Shown here in pieces: positions 27,281 through 37,021 of a stretch of 64,000 nt of DNA; position 1 is the first letter of the stretch, and every line of letters starts with the position of its first letter. The DNA lies in NCBI RefSeq assembly GCF_900217815.1, contig NZ_OBMT01000001.1, positions 642,762 to 706,761 of the forward strand, in the 5' to 3' direction. Position numbers and translations under genes: made by a program. This DNA is from Rhodobacter maris (GTDB lineage Bacteria > Pseudomonadota > Alphaproteobacteria > Rhodobacterales > Rhodobacteraceae). The notes under the pieces are model-generated. The model saw nothing but the letters and a program-made list of their open reading frames with translations, was not told the origin of the DNA and ran no database searches.

Positions 27281-27613
27281 TCACGCCCCCATGAACCCCC
27301 AACCGTCGGCCGCGAACCCGTGCACGGCGGCGAGAAGCGTCAGCTTTTCCTCTTCGGCCCAGAGCGTCTCCACGTTCAGCGCCACCTCGGGCGTGGTCAC
27401 CTCAAAGCAGTCTTCGTCCTCGTCATCCTCGGCCTCATACCATTCCACCCCATAGCCCTGCGCCTCCAGCGCCTCGGTGAAGGTGTCCCAATCGGCCGCG
27501 CCATCCTCGGGCACGAACTGGAAGGCGATCACCGCGCGCGCGGGCAGATCCTCCATCGACGCGATCTCGCGGAAAATCTGCTCGGTCTCGGCTTTTTGCT
27601 GTTTCAGGTCCAT
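27281..27613 (-). CDS. rraB: RraB-like regulator of ribonuclease E
   Basis: The 110-residue acidic protein resembles RraB, which binds RNase E and changes its cleavage pattern in enterobacteria. Supporting blocks are MDLKQQKAETEQIFREI, ARAVIAFQFVPEDGAADWDTF and ALEAQGYGVEWYEAEDDEDED. The start at 27613 is chosen over 27658 because the preceding codons read into the neighbouring terminator region. It sits between rpmD and rplO, beyond the rpmD terminator. Function in this organism is inferred from family membership. Confidence 0.72.
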   Translation of the reverse strand: MDLKQQKAETEQIFREIASMEDLPARAVIAFQFVPEDGAADWDTFTEALEAQGYGVEWYEAEDDEDEDCFEVTTPEVALNVETLWAEEEKLTLLAAVHGFAADGWGFMGA

Positions 27614-27662
27614 CGCGGCCTCCCATGGCGTTCGCGCAATATGCAACGCAGTATCCAACGAA

Positions 27663-27690
27663 AAACGCCCCGGACCAAGCCGGGGCGTTT
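27663..27690 (-). terminator. Intrinsic terminator after rpmD
   Basis: AAACGCCCCGG (27663-27673) pairs with CCGGGGCGTTT (27680-27690); the minus strand then reads TTCGTT, giving a run of five T. It ends the rpmC-rpmD unit 22 bases after the rpmD stop. Confidence 0.8.
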
Positions 27691-27711
27691 CCCTTTTCCA
27701 AAAGACCGGGC

Positions 27712-27903
27712 TCAGCCGCGTTCTTCGATGATCTTCACGAGGTGCGAGACCTTGTTGACCATTCCGCGCACGGCCGGAGTGTCTTCCAGCTCACGGGTGC
27801 GGCGGATCTTGTTCAGGCCGAGGCCCTTGAGGGTCGCGGTCTGGATGGCCGGGCGGCGGGCGGCCGAGGCCACCTGTTGCACGACGATGGTTTTGTTCGC
27901 CAT
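27712..27903 (-). CDS. rpmD: 50S ribosomal protein L30
   Basis: The 63-residue L30 ([18 protein letters not shown]) contains the family core [33 protein letters not shown]. Start 27903 removes two extra upstream codons. It is the last gene of its unit and is followed by a strong terminator rather than by rplO. Confidence 0.96.
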   Translation of the reverse strand: MANKTIVVQQVASAARRPAIQTATLKGLGLNKIRRTRELEDTPAVRGMVNKVSHLVKIIEERG

Positions 27904-27914
27904 CTTCACTCTCC

Positions 27915-28475
27915 TCAGGCTTCGGCCGGCGCTTCAGCGTCGGATTTCGGCAGGATGTCGGCGACCTTCTTGCCGCGACGGGCGGCAACGGTGCGCGGCG
28001 AGGCTTCCAGCTTCAGACCGTCGAGGGTCGCGCGGATCATGTTGTAGGGGTTTTGCGAGCCGATCGACTTCGCAACAACGTCCTGCACGCCGAGCATCTC
28101 GAACACGGCGCGCATCGGGCCGCCGGCGATGATCCCGGTCCCGGCCGGGGCGGTGCGCATGACCACTTTACCGGCGCCGTGACGGCCCTCGATGTCGTGG
28201 TGCAGCGTGCGGCCGTCTTTCAGCGGCACGCGGACGAGCGAGCGCTTCGCCTGCTCGGTCGCCTTACGGATCGCTTCCGGAACTTCCTTGGCCTTGCCCT
28301 TGCCGAAGCCGACGCGGCCACGTTGGTCACCAACCACGACGAGCGCGGCAAAACCAAAGCGTTTGCCGCCCTTCACGGTTTTCGACACGCGGTTGATCGC
28401 AACCAGACGATCGGCGAATTCCGGGGTCTCTTCGCGCTCGGCGCGACGCTCCCGGCGGTTTTCACGTTCTGCCAT
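27915..28475 (-). CDS. rpsE: 30S ribosomal protein S5
   Basis: The 186-residue S5 has the double-stranded-RNA-binding domain ([28 protein letters not shown]) and the C-terminal domain ([33 protein letters not shown]). The charged N-terminus [12 protein letters not shown] is longer than in enterobacteria. The ATG at 28475 is chosen. A 113-base gap containing small GC-rich hairpins separates it from rplR. Confidence 0.97.
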   Translation of the reverse strand: MAERENRRERRAEREETPEFADRLVAINRVSKTVKGGKRFGFAALVVVGDQRGRVGFGKGKAKEVPEAIRKATEQAKRSLVRVPLKDGRTLHHDIEGRHGAGKVVMRTAPAGTGIIAGGPMRAVFEMLGVQDVVAKSIGSQNPYNMIRATLDGLKLEASPRTVAARRGKKVADILPKSDAEAPAEA

Positions 28476-28588
28476 CAGGCATTCCTTTCGTGAAGGGCGT
28501 GAAAGCACACCCGTTGGGTCCAATCCTGGTGGGCCGCGCCAGGCACGGCCCCCGGATCATCGGGAGGGCGCGAACGCCCCCCACGGCA

Positions 28589-28948
28589 TCAGAACTTCAG
28601 ACCGCCTTCGCGGGCCGCATCGGCAAGCGCCTTGATCTTGCCGTGGAACAGGAAGCCGCCACGGTCGAAGAAGCACTCTTCCACACCGGCTTTCTTGGCC
28701 CGTTCGGCGATCGCCGCACCGATCTTGGTCGCGGCTTCGACGTTGTTCTTGCCGACGACGCCGAATTCTTTTTCGAGCGTCGAGGCCGAAGCGATGGTCA
28801 CGCCGTTGACGTCGTCGATCAGCTGAACGCTGATGTTCTTCGACGAGCGATGCACCGACAGACGGGCGCGGCCATTGGCCATCGCCTTGATTTTGTTCCG
28901 AACGCGCAGGCGGCGTTTGAGGAACAGCTCTCGTTTGTTGTTCGCCAT
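28589..28948 (-). CDS. rplR: 50S ribosomal protein L18
   Basis: The 119-residue L18 binds 5S rRNA. Family blocks are [33 protein letters not shown] and [31 protein letters not shown]. It starts 11 bases after the rplF stop. Confidence 0.97.
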   Translation of the reverse strand: MANNKRELFLKRRLRVRNKIKAMANGRARLSVHRSSKNISVQLIDDVNGVTIASASTLEKEFGVVGKNNVEAATKIGAAIAERAKKAGVEECFFDRGGFLFHGKIKALADAAREGGLKF

Positions 28949-28959
28949 TTCTCAGCCCC

Positions 28960-29493
28960 TTACTTCTTCTTGCCTTCCTTGCGGAAGATGAACTCGCCCT
29001 TGTAGCGGATCCCTTTGCCCTTGTAGGGCTCGGGGCGGCGCCACTCACGAATGTTCGCCGCGACTTGCCCGACCTGTTGCTGGTCGATGCCTTCCACGGT
29101 GATCTCGGTCTGTTTCGGGCACGCGACGGTCACACCGGCGGGAACTTCGAAATTGACCTCGTGCGAATAGCCGAGCGAGAGCTTCAGGATGTTGCCCTGC
29201 ACCGCGGCGCGGTAACCCACGCCTTGGATTTCGAGCTCTTTCTTGAAGCCGGTGGAGACGCCGATGGCGAGGTTCTCGATCATCGAGCGGGTCATGCCCC
29301 ACTGCTGACGGGCGCGCTTGGAGGTGCCGCGCGGCGTCACGGTGACGGCGGAACCGTCCATCGTGATCGTCACGTCGTCGGTGGCGGTGAAGCTGCGGGT
29401 GCCTTTCGGCCCTTTCACCTCAATGGTCTGGCCCGCAAGCGTCGCGCTGACGCCGTTGGGCATTTCGACCGGTTTCTTACCAATACGAGACAT
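28960..29493 (-). CDS. rplF: 50S ribosomal protein L6
   Basis: The 177-residue L6 begins [19 protein letters not shown] and ends with the conserved [26 protein letters not shown]. The ATG at 29493 is preceded by AAGGAGGGCCCG; upstream in-frame codons overlap the rpsH end. It follows rpsH by 10 bases. Confidence 0.97.
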   Translation of the reverse strand: MSRIGKKPVEMPNGVSATLAGQTIEVKGPKGTRSFTATDDVTITMDGSAVTVTPRGTSKRARQQWGMTRSMIENLAIGVSTGFKKELEIQGVGYRAAVQGNILKLSLGYSHEVNFEVPAGVTVACPKQTEITVEGIDQQQVGQVAANIREWRRPEPYKGKGIRYKGEFIFRKEGKKK

Positions 29494-29503
29494 CGGGCCC
29501 TCC

Positions 29504-29902
29504 TTAGAACACGGTGCAGAGCACTTCACCGCCAACGTTGGCAGTGCGTGCGGCCGCGTCCGTCATGACGCCTTTCGGCGTGGAGACGATCGACACACCC
29601 AGGCCCTGACGGACCGAGGGGATGTCTTTGACCGAAGCATAAACCCGGCGGCCCGGCTTGGAGACGCGCGCGATTTCGCGGATCACCGGGGTGCCTTCGA
29701 AGTACTTCAGCGAGATCTCGAGTTCCGGCATGCCGGCCGCCGAGGTCGTTTTCTCATAGCCACGGATGTAGCCTTCCGCCGCGAGCACGTCGAGAACCCA
29801 GGCGCGAAGCTTCGAAGCCGGGGTACGGACGGTGGACTTGCCGCGCATCTGCGCGTTGCGGATGCGGGTCAGCATATCGCCGAGGGGATCGTTCACGGAC
29901 AT
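29504..29902 (-). CDS. rpsH: 30S ribosomal protein S8
   Basis: The 132-residue S8 ([21 protein letters not shown]) has the C-terminal 16S-binding block [27 protein letters not shown]. It binds helix 21 of 16S rRNA and in enterobacteria represses spc translation at rplE; no equivalent target was identified here. Confidence 0.97.
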   Translation of the reverse strand: MSVNDPLGDMLTRIRNAQMRGKSTVRTPASKLRAWVLDVLAAEGYIRGYEKTTSAAGMPELEISLKYFEGTPVIREIARVSKPGRRVYASVKDIPSVRQGLGVSIVSTPKGVMTDAAARTANVGGEVLCTVF

Positions 29903-29914
29903 TCCCTGACCTCC

Positions 29915-30220
29915 TTACCAGCTCGATTTCACCATGCCGGGGATCTGGCCGAAAGAGGCCAGGTCGCGCAGCATGATCCGCGAGAGTTTGAGCTTACGGT
30001 AGTAAGCATGGGGACGACCGGTGAGCTGGCAACGGTTGTGCAGACGCACGGCCGACGAGTTGCGGGGCAGTTCCGCCAGTTTCAGGGTCGCCTTGAAGCG
30101 CTCTTCCATCGGCAGGGTCTGGTCTTCGATCGTCGCTTTCAGCGAGGCGCGTTTGCTGGCGTATTTCTTCACCAGCTTGGCGCGCTTCACTTCGCGCTCA
30201 ACCATGGATTTCTTGGCCAT
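29915..30220 (-). CDS. rpsN: 30S ribosomal protein S14
   Basis: The 101-residue S14 is the long, zinc-free form: only one Cys is present and there is no CxxC pair. The end [27 protein letters not shown] is diagnostic. It lies 15 bases after rplE and 12 before rpsH. Confidence 0.97.
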   Translation of the reverse strand: MAKKSMVEREVKRAKLVKKYASKRASLKATIEDQTLPMEERFKATLKLAELPRNSSAVRLHNRCQLTGRPHAYYRKLKLSRIMLRDLASFGQIPGMVKSSW

Positions 30221-30235
30221 AAATTCTCTCCGCGA

Positions 30236-30792
<557 letters not shown>

Positions 30793-30793
<1 letters not shown>

Positions 30794-31098
30794 CAGATCG
30801 CCTCCCCGGTGGTCTTGGCGTAGCGCACCTTCTTGCCCTCTTCAAAGCGGAAGCCGACGCGGGTCGCCTTGCCGTTCGCGTCGACGAGCGCGAGGTTCGA
30901 AAGGTCGATCGGCATCGCCTTGGCGACGCGGCCGCCTTGCGCAGTCGCGGTCTGGCGCTGGTGGCGGATCGCCACGTTCAGCCCGTCGACCACGGCCTTG
31001 TTGTCCTTGGGCGAGACGGCGGTGATTTCACCTTGCTTGCCCTTGTCCTTGCCGGTGAGCACGACGACCTTGTCGCCTTTGCGGAGTTTCGCAGCCAT
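30793..31098 (-). CDS. rplX: 50S ribosomal protein L24
   Basis: The 101-residue L24 carries an N-terminal KOW motif ([21 protein letters not shown]). Start 31098 (MAAKLRKG) is one codon inside the longest frame and overlaps the rplN stop by one base. It is an assembly-initiator protein of the 50S subunit. Confidence 0.97.
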
Positions 31099-31466
31099 CA
31101 CAGCACCTCCGGCGCAAGCGAGATGATCTTCATGAAGTTCTTCGCGCGCAGCTCACGAACGACCGGCCCGAAGATACGGGTGCCGACCGGTTCGCCCTGG
31201 TTGTTCAGGATGACGGCGGCGTTGCGGTCGAAGCGGATGGCGGTGCCATCTTCGCGACGGACTTCCTTGGCGGTGCGCACTACAACGGCTTTACGCACGT
31301 CGCCCTTCTTCACGCGGCCTTTCGGAATCGCTTCCTTGACCGACACCACGATGATGTCGCCCACGGATGCGTAGCGGCGGTGCGAACCGCCCAGAACCTT
31401 GATGCACTGAACTCGGCGCGCGCCGGAGTTGTCAGCGACATCCAGATTGGTCTGCATCTGGATCAT
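31098..31466 (-). CDS. rplN: 50S ribosomal protein L14
   Basis: The 122-residue L14 begins [27 protein letters not shown] and ends [19 protein letters not shown], the canonical length and sequence. A 90-base gap separates it from rpsQ; no clear promoter or terminator is seen there. Confidence 0.98.
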   Translation of the reverse strand: MIQMQTNLDVADNSGARRVQCIKVLGGSHRRYASVGDIIVVSVKEAIPKGRVKKGDVRKAVVVRTAKEVRREDGTAIRFDRNAAVILNNQGEPVGTRIFGPVVRELRAKNFMKIISLAPEVL

Positions 31467-31556
31467 ATTGTTACTCCCGACCTTTGGGAACGCCTATGCA
31501 GGTAGCCGTCCCAGGGTTTCGATGAACTGGACGTTCATCGCCGGGCCTGATGAAAA

Positions 31557-31790
31557 TCAGGCCTCGACGACAACCTGCCAGCGCTTCGTTTTCGAGATCG
31601 GCGCGCATTCCTCGATGCGGACAACGTCACCGGTCTTGAAAGTGTTTTGCGCGTCATGCGCACGATATTTCTTCGATTTCCGCACCGTTTTTTGCAGCAG
31701 CGGATGCTTGAAGCGGCGCTCCACGAGAACGGTCACGGTCTGATCGTTCTTGTCCGAGGTCACGACGCCTTGGAGGATACGTTTGGGCAT
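31557..31790 (-). CDS. rpsQ: 30S ribosomal protein S17
   Basis: The 77-residue OB-fold S17 has the family block [35 protein letters not shown] and [18 protein letters not shown]. It lies 11 bases after rpmC. Confidence 0.97.
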   Translation of the reverse strand: MPKRILQGVVTSDKNDQTVTVLVERRFKHPLLQKTVRKSKKYRAHDAQNTFKTGDVVRIEECAPISKTKRWQVVVEA

Positions 31791-31801
31791 CGAAAGTCTC
31801 C

Positions 31802-32002
31802 TTACTTCGCAGCTTCGGCAGCTTTTTGGGTCAGCACCGTCTTCACGCGGGCCACGTCACGACGGACGGCACGCATGCGGGCGGTGTTTTCCAGCTGGTT
31901 GGTGGCCGCCTGGAAGCGGAGGTTGAAGGCTTCTTTCTTCAGCGCAACAAGCGCGTCACGAAGCTCGTCAGGCGTCTTCGCCTTGAGTTCTTGGGCGTTC
32001 AT
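31802..32002 (-). CDS. rpmC: 50S ribosomal protein L29
   Basis: The 66-residue two-helix L29 ([31 protein letters not shown]) contacts the exit tunnel rim, where trigger factor and SRP dock. It is the first gene of its unit: a 131-base region with a candidate promoter lies upstream, then the kinase-like gene, so it is separated from rplP by about 2.1 kb rather than adjacent to it. Confidence 0.97.
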   Translation of the reverse strand: MNAQELKAKTPDELRDALVALKKEAFNLRFQAATNQLENTARMRAVRRDVARVKTVLTQKAAEAAK

Positions 32003-32131
32003 CCCATGGTTCCTTTACTGGCACCAGAGGGCCCCGCTTGGGTGCGCGATCGCACGCTTGGGGTGACCCTGTGTCTGGTGGGTTATGTCGCCCACGGCCG
32101 ATTCCCGAAGGGACCGGCGCGCGGATGCCGC

Positions 32132-32160
32132 TGCCTACAGGAATTCCCCCCCGGGGGCAA
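32132..32160 (-). promoter_or_regulatory. Candidate promoter of rpmC-rpmD unit
   Basis: TTGCCC (32160-32155), a 17-base spacer and TAGGCA (32137-32132) lie on the minus strand, with the -10 overlapping the kinase-like gene's stop. The match is moderate. Confidence 0.4.
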
Positions 32161-32857
32161 GCCTTGAATCCGGCCTGACGCCGCGCGAGAACAGCGCACA
32201 AAGCGGCGCAATGGCACGGAAATCGCGGTGATGGCTCAACCAGCGCCAGGTGAGCGGGCGCAACAGGGCCCAGACCGGGCGCAGGTGCCGCATCTTGCGC
32301 TCGGCGCGCGCCCAGATCCCGCGGCTGTCAGCGGCGCGATAGGCATCGCGCGCGGCCAACACCGTTTCGTCGAGTCGTCCCGTCGCGATGCAGATATCGA
32401 AAAAGAAGATCAGCAGATCCCAGACATGGCCCGAGGGGTTGTTGTGATCGGGGCGATATTTCTCGAGATCGATGAAAGTGATCGTGCCGTCCTGATAACA
32501 GATGTCGCGCAGGCTCGGCCGGCCGTGGCTGTAGCCCGCCCGGTGCAGCCGCGCGAGCGCCTCCGCCGCAGCCACGATGGCCGCCTGGCCGGGGACCGAA
32601 TGCGCGCCTTCGCGCAGGATGATCGCCTTCACGCTCGGCCCGGCATCAGCGAGCACAAATTCCCCGGGACGCGAGTCGAGCAGGCGCGGAAACGGCAGAT
32701 GCTTGCCCTGAAGGCTCAGATAGGCCTGCCGCTCGGCCTCGAAGAGCTGGCGCGGATCGCCCTTTTGCAGCCTGAGCCGCAGCCCCACATCCTCGACTCG
32801 CTTGCGCCAGCCCGGCTGCCCGGACACGATTGTCCGTTCGATACGTATTGTAGCCAC
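32135..32857 (-). CDS. Protein-kinase-fold (BUD32/RIO/WaaP-like) protein
   Basis: The 240-residue protein looks like a kinase C-lobe with a short N-lobe: a glutamate helix near EAERQAYLSL, FVLADAGPSVKAII in hinge position, catalytic-loop equivalent YSHGRPSLRDICYQDG and metal-loop equivalent ITFIDLEKYRPDHNN. The Asp of the usual HGD/HRD loop is Arg (HGR), so activity is uncertain. The GTG at 32857 is chosen because GAGGAAAGG lies seven bases upstream; an ATG at 32890 lacks one. It lies between the rplP and rpmC units, downstream of the methyltransferase. Substrate unknown. Confidence 0.65.
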   Translation of the reverse strand: MATIRIERTIVSGQPGWRKRVEDVGLRLRLQKGDPRQLFEAERQAYLSLQGKHLPFPRLLDSRPGEFVLADAGPSVKAIILREGAHSVPGQAAIVAAAEALARLHRAGYSHGRPSLRDICYQDGTITFIDLEKYRPDHNNPSGHVWDLLIFFFDICIATGRLDETVLAARDAYRAADSRGIWARAERKMRHLRPVWALLRPLTWRWLSHHRDFRAIAPLCALFSRGVRPDSRLAPGGEFL

Positions 32858-33001
32858 GCGCGCCCCTTTCCTCAACCAAGCGGAGAACATGCCGAAATGA
32901 ACGTCACGGTTCAATGACCCAAACGTCACAAAACTGTCATTTCCGCCATGCGTCAGACGCAATACTTTGGCAATACTATGGATTTTTGCAGACCCAGGTG
33001 T

Positions 33002-33913
33002 TCAGGCCAGAGACATCAACTTGAACACCGCCAGCCGGTTGCGTTTGATCCCGGCATGGATGCACTGGAACCCGTTCGCGCGATAGCTGCGCATCTGGCT
33101 CTGGAACAGCCGATAGGGCGCCATGTAGCTTTCCTCCTCAAGCAGATGCGCCTGCACCGGATTGATGATCAGCAGCACCGACTGCCGCGCAAGCCGGGTG
33201 AACTCGTCAATGATCGCCATCCAGTCCTTCGGATGGCAATAATGCTCGATCGCATCGAAGCAGAGCACCGTGTCAAAACTCTTGTCTTCGAACGGATAAG
33301 GCAAATGTCCAGCATCGAAGAGCCGCACATCGAGCCCCTGGCTCTCGATAAAGGGTTGATAAGGCCAGTCGGTTATCATGCCATCGCAGGCATTGAGGGG
33401 GGGATCGCTCTCGTGCCCGCGCAGATCCTCTCCGTTCACGGTGCGAAACCGGCTGTCGACCCCGTCCTGCCAACCGAGGAAATTGGCGTAGTCATTGCCA
33501 ACCGCGCGATGGCCGAAATGGCGCAGAACCTCGAGCGTGGCGCCATGCGCGCTCGACATCTCGAGGACGTCGCGCGGCGGGCCACCCGTCACCATCAACT
33601 CGGGCATATGCTCCAGCAGATGTGCCCAGGAACGACGAATATTCTTAAACCGCATCACATATTTGCGTTGCACCATCTGGCTCACGCGCGCGAGCGCCTC
33701 CGGGCTGAGCGCGTAGGGCGTGGCAAACGCCTCGGACGGAATCGCGTCGAAAGCAGCGATCACCCGGTCCACGCTGAGCGGGTCGACGCTGAAGTCGCGC
33801 TCGAATTCCGCCCGCAGCTTGCGCATCTGCGCAACATAGCCCGGATACCCAAGCCGGTGCCCGGTGGGAAATCTCTGTTCCCGGTCGACAAGTTCTGCAT
33901 GAGTTGCACGCAT
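33002..33913 (-). CDS. SAM-dependent class I methyltransferase
   Basis: The 303-residue protein has a Rossmann-type methyltransferase core: DVLEMSSAHGATLEVLRHFG (motif I variant with glutamate-Met-Ser rather than the Gly-rich loop), LFDAGHLPYPFEDKSFDTVLCFDAIEHYCHPKDW (motifs for post I/IV, methyltransferase_11-like) and an LLIINP strand. An alpha-helical N-terminus of about 110 residues precedes it. The substrate is unknown. It lies between the rplP terminator and the kinase-like gene; a role in envelope or translation-factor modification would be a guess. Confidence 0.72.
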   Translation of the reverse strand: MRATHAELVDREQRFPTGHRLGYPGYVAQMRKLRAEFERDFSVDPLSVDRVIAAFDAIPSEAFATPYALSPEALARVSQMVQRKYVMRFKNIRRSWAHLLEHMPELMVTGGPPRDVLEMSSAHGATLEVLRHFGHRAVGNDYANFLGWQDGVDSRFRTVNGEDLRGHESDPPLNACDGMITDWPYQPFIESQGLDVRLFDAGHLPYPFEDKSFDTVLCFDAIEHYCHPKDWMAIIDEFTRLARQSVLLIINPVQAHLLEEESYMAPYRLFQSQMRSYRANGFQCIHAGIKRNRLAVFKLMSLA

Positions 33914-34044
33914 CTGGGAGCGTTCTCCTGATTTCCGATCGACGCGGACCTCGCCGCGGGAAGATCGGCGCCTATCGACGCAAGCTTACCCCGATTGTCG
34001 AAGCTGTCAAAATGCCCTCCCGGCGAACGGCCCAGGCAACGAAA

Positions 34045-34072
34045 CACCCCCGCCGGATAACCGGCGGGGGTG
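34045..34072 (-). terminator. Intrinsic terminator after rplP
   Basis: CACCCCCGCCGG (34045-34056) pairs perfectly with CCGGCGGGGGTG (34061-34072) around ATAA; on the minus strand TTTCGTT follows. It closes the rplB-rplP unit. Confidence 0.8.
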
Positions 34073-34095
34073 CGAGATCCGAAAAGGATCAGATC

Positions 34096-34509
34096 TTACC
34101 AGTCTTCGCGTGCGACGATGCGGGTCAGCACCGGCAGCTTGTTCGCGCCAAGGCGCAGCGCTTCGCGGGCAATGGTTTCGGACACGCCGTCGATCTCGAA
34201 CATGATGCGGCCCGGTTTGACCTTGCACGCCCAGTAATCGACAGAGCCTTTCCCTTTACCCATCCGCACTTCGGTCGGTTTCGACGACACCGGCACATCG
34301 GGGAACACGCGGATCCAGACCCGGCCCTGACGCTTCATGTGGCGGGTGATCGCGCGGCGCGCCGCTTCGATCTGACGCGCCGTGACCCGCTCCGGTTCGG
34401 TCGCCTTGAGGGCGAAGGAGCCGAAGTTCAGGTTGAAGCCGCCCTTGGCCTCGCCGTGGATGCGGCCCTTGTGCTGTTTGCGGAATTTCGTCCGTTTCGG
34501 TTGCAGCAT
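34096..34509 (-). CDS. rplP: 50S ribosomal protein L16
   Basis: The 137-residue L16 ([24 protein letters not shown]) has the conserved [39 protein letters not shown]. It sits at the A-site finger/peptidyl-transferase side. It is the last gene of its unit; a strong terminator and two non-ribosomal genes replace the usual direct junction with rpmC. Confidence 0.98.
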   Translation of the reverse strand: MLQPKRTKFRKQHKGRIHGEAKGGFNLNFGSFALKATEPERVTARQIEAARRAITRHMKRQGRVWIRVFPDVPVSSKPTEVRMGKGKGSVDYWACKVKPGRIMFEIDGVSETIAREALRLGANKLPVLTRIVAREDW

Positions 34510-34522
34510 CTCAAGTCACTCC

Positions 34523-35239
34523 TCAGCGAGCGTCGCGGTCGCGACGCGGACCGCGCGGCGCCGGGCCATCCTGGGCTTCGGCAGCTTTGCGGTCACGGGC
34601 TTGCGGATCATGTTCCATGATCTCGCCTTTGAAGATCCAGACCTTCACACCGATGATCCCGTAGGGGGTCATGGCTTCGTCCAGCGCGTAATCGATGTCG
34701 GCACGCAGGGTGTGCAGCGGCACGCGGCCTTCACGGTACCATTCGGTCCGGGCGATCTCGGCACCACCAAGGCGGCCCGAAACGTTGACCCGGATGCCAA
34801 GGGCACCCATGCGCATCGCGTTCTGAACCGAACGTTTCATCGCACGGCGGAACGAGACCCGGCGTTCGAGCTGCTGGCAGATCGACTCGGCCACCAGTTG
34901 CGCGTCGAGCTCGGGCTTGCGCACTTCAACGATGTTGAGATGCAGCTCCGAAGCGGTGAAGTTCGCCAGCTTCTTGCGCAGGGTCTCGATATCGGCGCCT
35001 TTTTTGCCGATGATGACACCCGGACGCGCAGCGTGGATCGTGACGCGGCACTTTTTGTGCGGACGCTCGATGATCACGCGGGCGATGCCGGCTTGCTTGG
35101 CTTCCTTGTGGATGAACTCGCGCATGCGCAGGTCTTCCAGAAGCAGGTTGCCGTAGTCTTTCGACTCAGCGAACCAGCGGCTGTCCCAGGTGCGGTTGAC
35201 CTGGAGACGCATCCCGATGGGGTTGACCTTCTGACCCAT
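34523..35239 (-). CDS. rpsC: 30S ribosomal protein S3
   Basis: The 238-residue S3 ([23 protein letters not shown]) carries the KH domain with [21 protein letters not shown] (GxxG loop IGKKG). The ATG at 35239 overlaps the rplV stop (TAATG); the frame extends upstream through rplV but that is not coding. The C-terminal tail is Arg/Asp rich. Confidence 0.98.
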   Translation of the reverse strand: MGQKVNPIGMRLQVNRTWDSRWFAESKDYGNLLLEDLRMREFIHKEAKQAGIARVIIERPHKKCRVTIHAARPGVIIGKKGADIETLRKKLANFTASELHLNIVEVRKPELDAQLVAESICQQLERRVSFRRAMKRSVQNAMRMGALGIRVNVSGRLGGAEIARTEWYREGRVPLHTLRADIDYALDEAMTPYGIIGVKVWIFKGEIMEHDPQARDRKAAEAQDGPAPRGPRRDRDAR

Positions 35240-35619
35240 TACGCGCGCTCCTCGACCTGACGCACCTTGATGGTGATTTCCGAAAACGGCTTCATGATCT
35301 TGCCGAACCGGCCACGCGCCCGCGGACGGCCACGTTTCATCACGAGGTTCTTGCCGACGAAGGCTTCCGCGACGATCAGGGTGTCGACGTCGAGGCCGTG
35401 GTTGTTCTCGGCGTTGGCAATCGCCGATTGCAGGCATTTGCGCACGTCTTCGGCGATCCGCTTTTTCGAGAAGGTCAGATCGGCGAGCGCCTTGTCGACC
35501 TTCTTGCCACGGATCAGCGCGGCCACGAGGTTGAGCTTCTGCGGCGAGGTGCGAAGCATCTTCGCTTTCGCGAAGGCTTCGTTGTCCGCCACGCGGCGCG
35601 GATTTTGTTCCTTACCCAT
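35239..35619 (-). CDS. rplV: 50S ribosomal protein L22
   Basis: The 126-residue L22 includes [35 protein letters not shown] and the long hairpin tip [26 protein letters not shown] that lines the exit tunnel, where macrolide-resistance changes are known. It starts five bases before the end of the rpsS spacing and overlaps rpsC by one base. Confidence 0.98.
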   Translation of the reverse strand: MGKEQNPRRVADNEAFAKAKMLRTSPQKLNLVAALIRGKKVDKALADLTFSKKRIAEDVRKCLQSAIANAENNHGLDVDTLIVAEAFVGKNLVMKRGRPRARGRFGKIMKPFSEITIKVRQVEERA

Positions 35620-35624
35620 GGCGA

Positions 35625-35903
35625 TTACTTCCTCTTCGCTTTCTTGTCGGCGGCGTGACCGTAATAGGTCCGGGTCGGCGAATATTCACCGAACTTCTGG
35701 CCGATCATCTCCTCGGTGACGTTCACCGGGATATGTTTCTGGCCATTGTAGACGCCAAAGGTGAGGCCGACGAATTGCGGCAGGATGGTGGAGCGACGCG
35801 ACCAGATCTTGATGACGTCGGATTTGCCCGAAGCGCGCGCCTTTTCTGCCTTTTTCAGCAGATAGGCATCGACGAAGGGGCCTTTCCAGAGAGAACGTGC
35901 CAT
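35625..35903 (-). CDS. rpsS: 30S ribosomal protein S19
   Basis: The 92-residue S19 ([21 protein letters not shown]) shows the family block [30 protein letters not shown] and ends in a Lys-rich tail. It contacts S13 in the 30S head. It starts three bases after the rplB stop. Confidence 0.98.
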   Translation of the reverse strand: MARSLWKGPFVDAYLLKKAEKARASGKSDVIKIWSRRSTILPQFVGLTFGVYNGQKHIPVNVTEEMIGQKFGEYSPTRTYYGHAADKKAKRK

Positions 35904-35906
35904 AGG

Positions 35907-36746
35907 TTAGCGACCCTTCTTCTTGGCGTGACGCGACCGCAGGATGTACTTGTCGGTCTGCTTGTTCGAACGGGTGCGCTTGCCCTTGGTGTCCTTGCCC
36001 CAGGGGGTAACCGGGGTCCGGCCACCGGAGGTCCGGCCTTCACCACCGCCATGCGGGTGGTCGATCGGGTTCATCGCAACACCGCGAACGGTCGGACGCA
36101 CGCCCATGTGGCGCTTGCGGCCGGCCTTGCCGAGGTTCTGGTTCGAATGGTCAGCGTTCGACACGGCACCGATGGTCGCCATGCATTCCTGACGCACGAG
36201 ACGCAGCTCGCCCGAGGAGAGACGCAGCTGGGCATAGCCCCCGTCACGGCCGACGAACTGGGCATAGGTGCCCGCGGCGCGCGCGATCTGGCCACCCTTG
36301 CCGGGTTTCAGCTCGACATTGTGCACGATCGTGCCGATCGGCATGCCCGAGAACGGCATCGCGTTGCCGGGCTTGATGTCCTGTTTCGCACCGGCGATCA
36401 CGGTATCGCCCACGGCGAGACGTTGCGGCGCGAGAATGTAGGCCAGTTCACCGTCGTTGTATTTGATCAGCGCGATGAAGGCGGTGCGGTTCGGGTCATA
36501 TTCGATCCGCTCGACCGTGGCCGGAACGTCGAACTTGCGACGTTTGAAATCGACGATGCGGTAAAGGCGTTTCGCCCCGCCGCCCTTGTGCCACATGGTG
36601 ACGCGTCCGGTGTTGTTCCGGCCGCCCGTCTTGGTCAGACCCTCGGTGAGGGCTTTGACGGGACGACCTTTCCAAAGCTCCGAACGGTCGATCAGAACCA
36701 GCCCGCGCTGGCCAGGCGTCGTCGGCTTATACGACTTGAGTGCCAT
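35907..36746 (-). CDS. rplB: 50S ribosomal protein L2
   Basis: The 279-residue L2 ([22 protein letters not shown]) has the conserved C-terminal [33 protein letters not shown], including the peptidyl-transferase-associated histidine in DHPHGGGEG. It opens a unit with its own predicted promoter (36860-36888) and a leader of about 110 bases with two hairpins. The usual rplW-rplB adjacency is broken by about 1.2 kb that carries two plus-strand genes. Confidence 0.98.
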   Translation of the reverse strand: MALKSYKPTTPGQRGLVLIDRSELWKGRPVKALTEGLTKTGGRNNTGRVTMWHKGGGAKRLYRIVDFKRRKFDVPATVERIEYDPNRTAFIALIKYNDGELAYILAPQRLAVGDTVIAGAKQDIKPGNAMPFSGMPIGTIVHNVELKPGKGGQIARAAGTYAQFVGRDGGYAQLRLSSGELRLVRQECMATIGAVSNADHSNQNLGKAGRKRHMGVRPTVRGVAMNPIDHPHGGGEGRTSGGRTPVTPWGKDTKGKRTRSNKQTDKYILRSRHAKKKGR

Positions 36747-36768
36747 GCTCTCTGTCTTCCGTTGCTTT

Positions 36769-36844
36769 GGACCATAGGTCCGTTACGTATGGGGCGCCGT
36801 AGCTCCCCGAGTGCAAAAATCACTGACCCCGGACGAATCCGGGG
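36769..36844 (-). promoter_or_regulatory. rplB leader hairpins
   Basis: The predicted rplB leader holds GGACC/GGTCC (36769-36773 with 36777-36781) and CCCCGG/CCGGGG (36827-36832 with 36839-36844). After the second stem the minus strand reads TCAGTGATTTTTG, so attenuation or L-protein feedback is possible. Confidence 0.4.
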
Positions 36845-36859
36845 CCGAGCGACTGGCGG

Positions 36860-36888
36860 GGCATAGCAGGGTTGGGGAGAGGTGTCTA
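36860..36888 (-). promoter_or_regulatory. Putative promoter of rplB-rpsS-rplV-rpsC-rplP
   Basis: TAGACA (36888-36883), a 17-base spacer and TATGCC (36865-36860) lie on the minus strand upstream of rplB. Confidence 0.5.
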
Positions 36889-36921
36889 TAGGCGACACAC
36901 TACCTCGCACGGGCGGCTCAA

Positions 36922-36951
36922 TTGTTCTTTGGATTTTTACACCCATATGTA
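36922..36951 (+). promoter_or_regulatory. Candidate promoter of the Panacea-domain gene
   Basis: TTGTTC (36922-36927) and TATGTA (36946-36951) are spaced by 18 bases in an AT-rich patch, about 70 bases before the start codon. It is back-to-back with the rplB promoter. Confidence 0.45.
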
Positions 36952-37021
36952 ATGCTGAAATCGGTAGCGCGACGAGCGACTTTGTGGTAGCCGCCCCCGC
37001 GACCCGGGAAAGGAGGATCTG

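Noticed and set aside
36827..36844. CCCCGG/CCGGGG stem upstream of rplB as a terminator
   Set aside because: The T-run begins seven bases after the stem and no gene ends just before it on that strand; a leader element is more likely.
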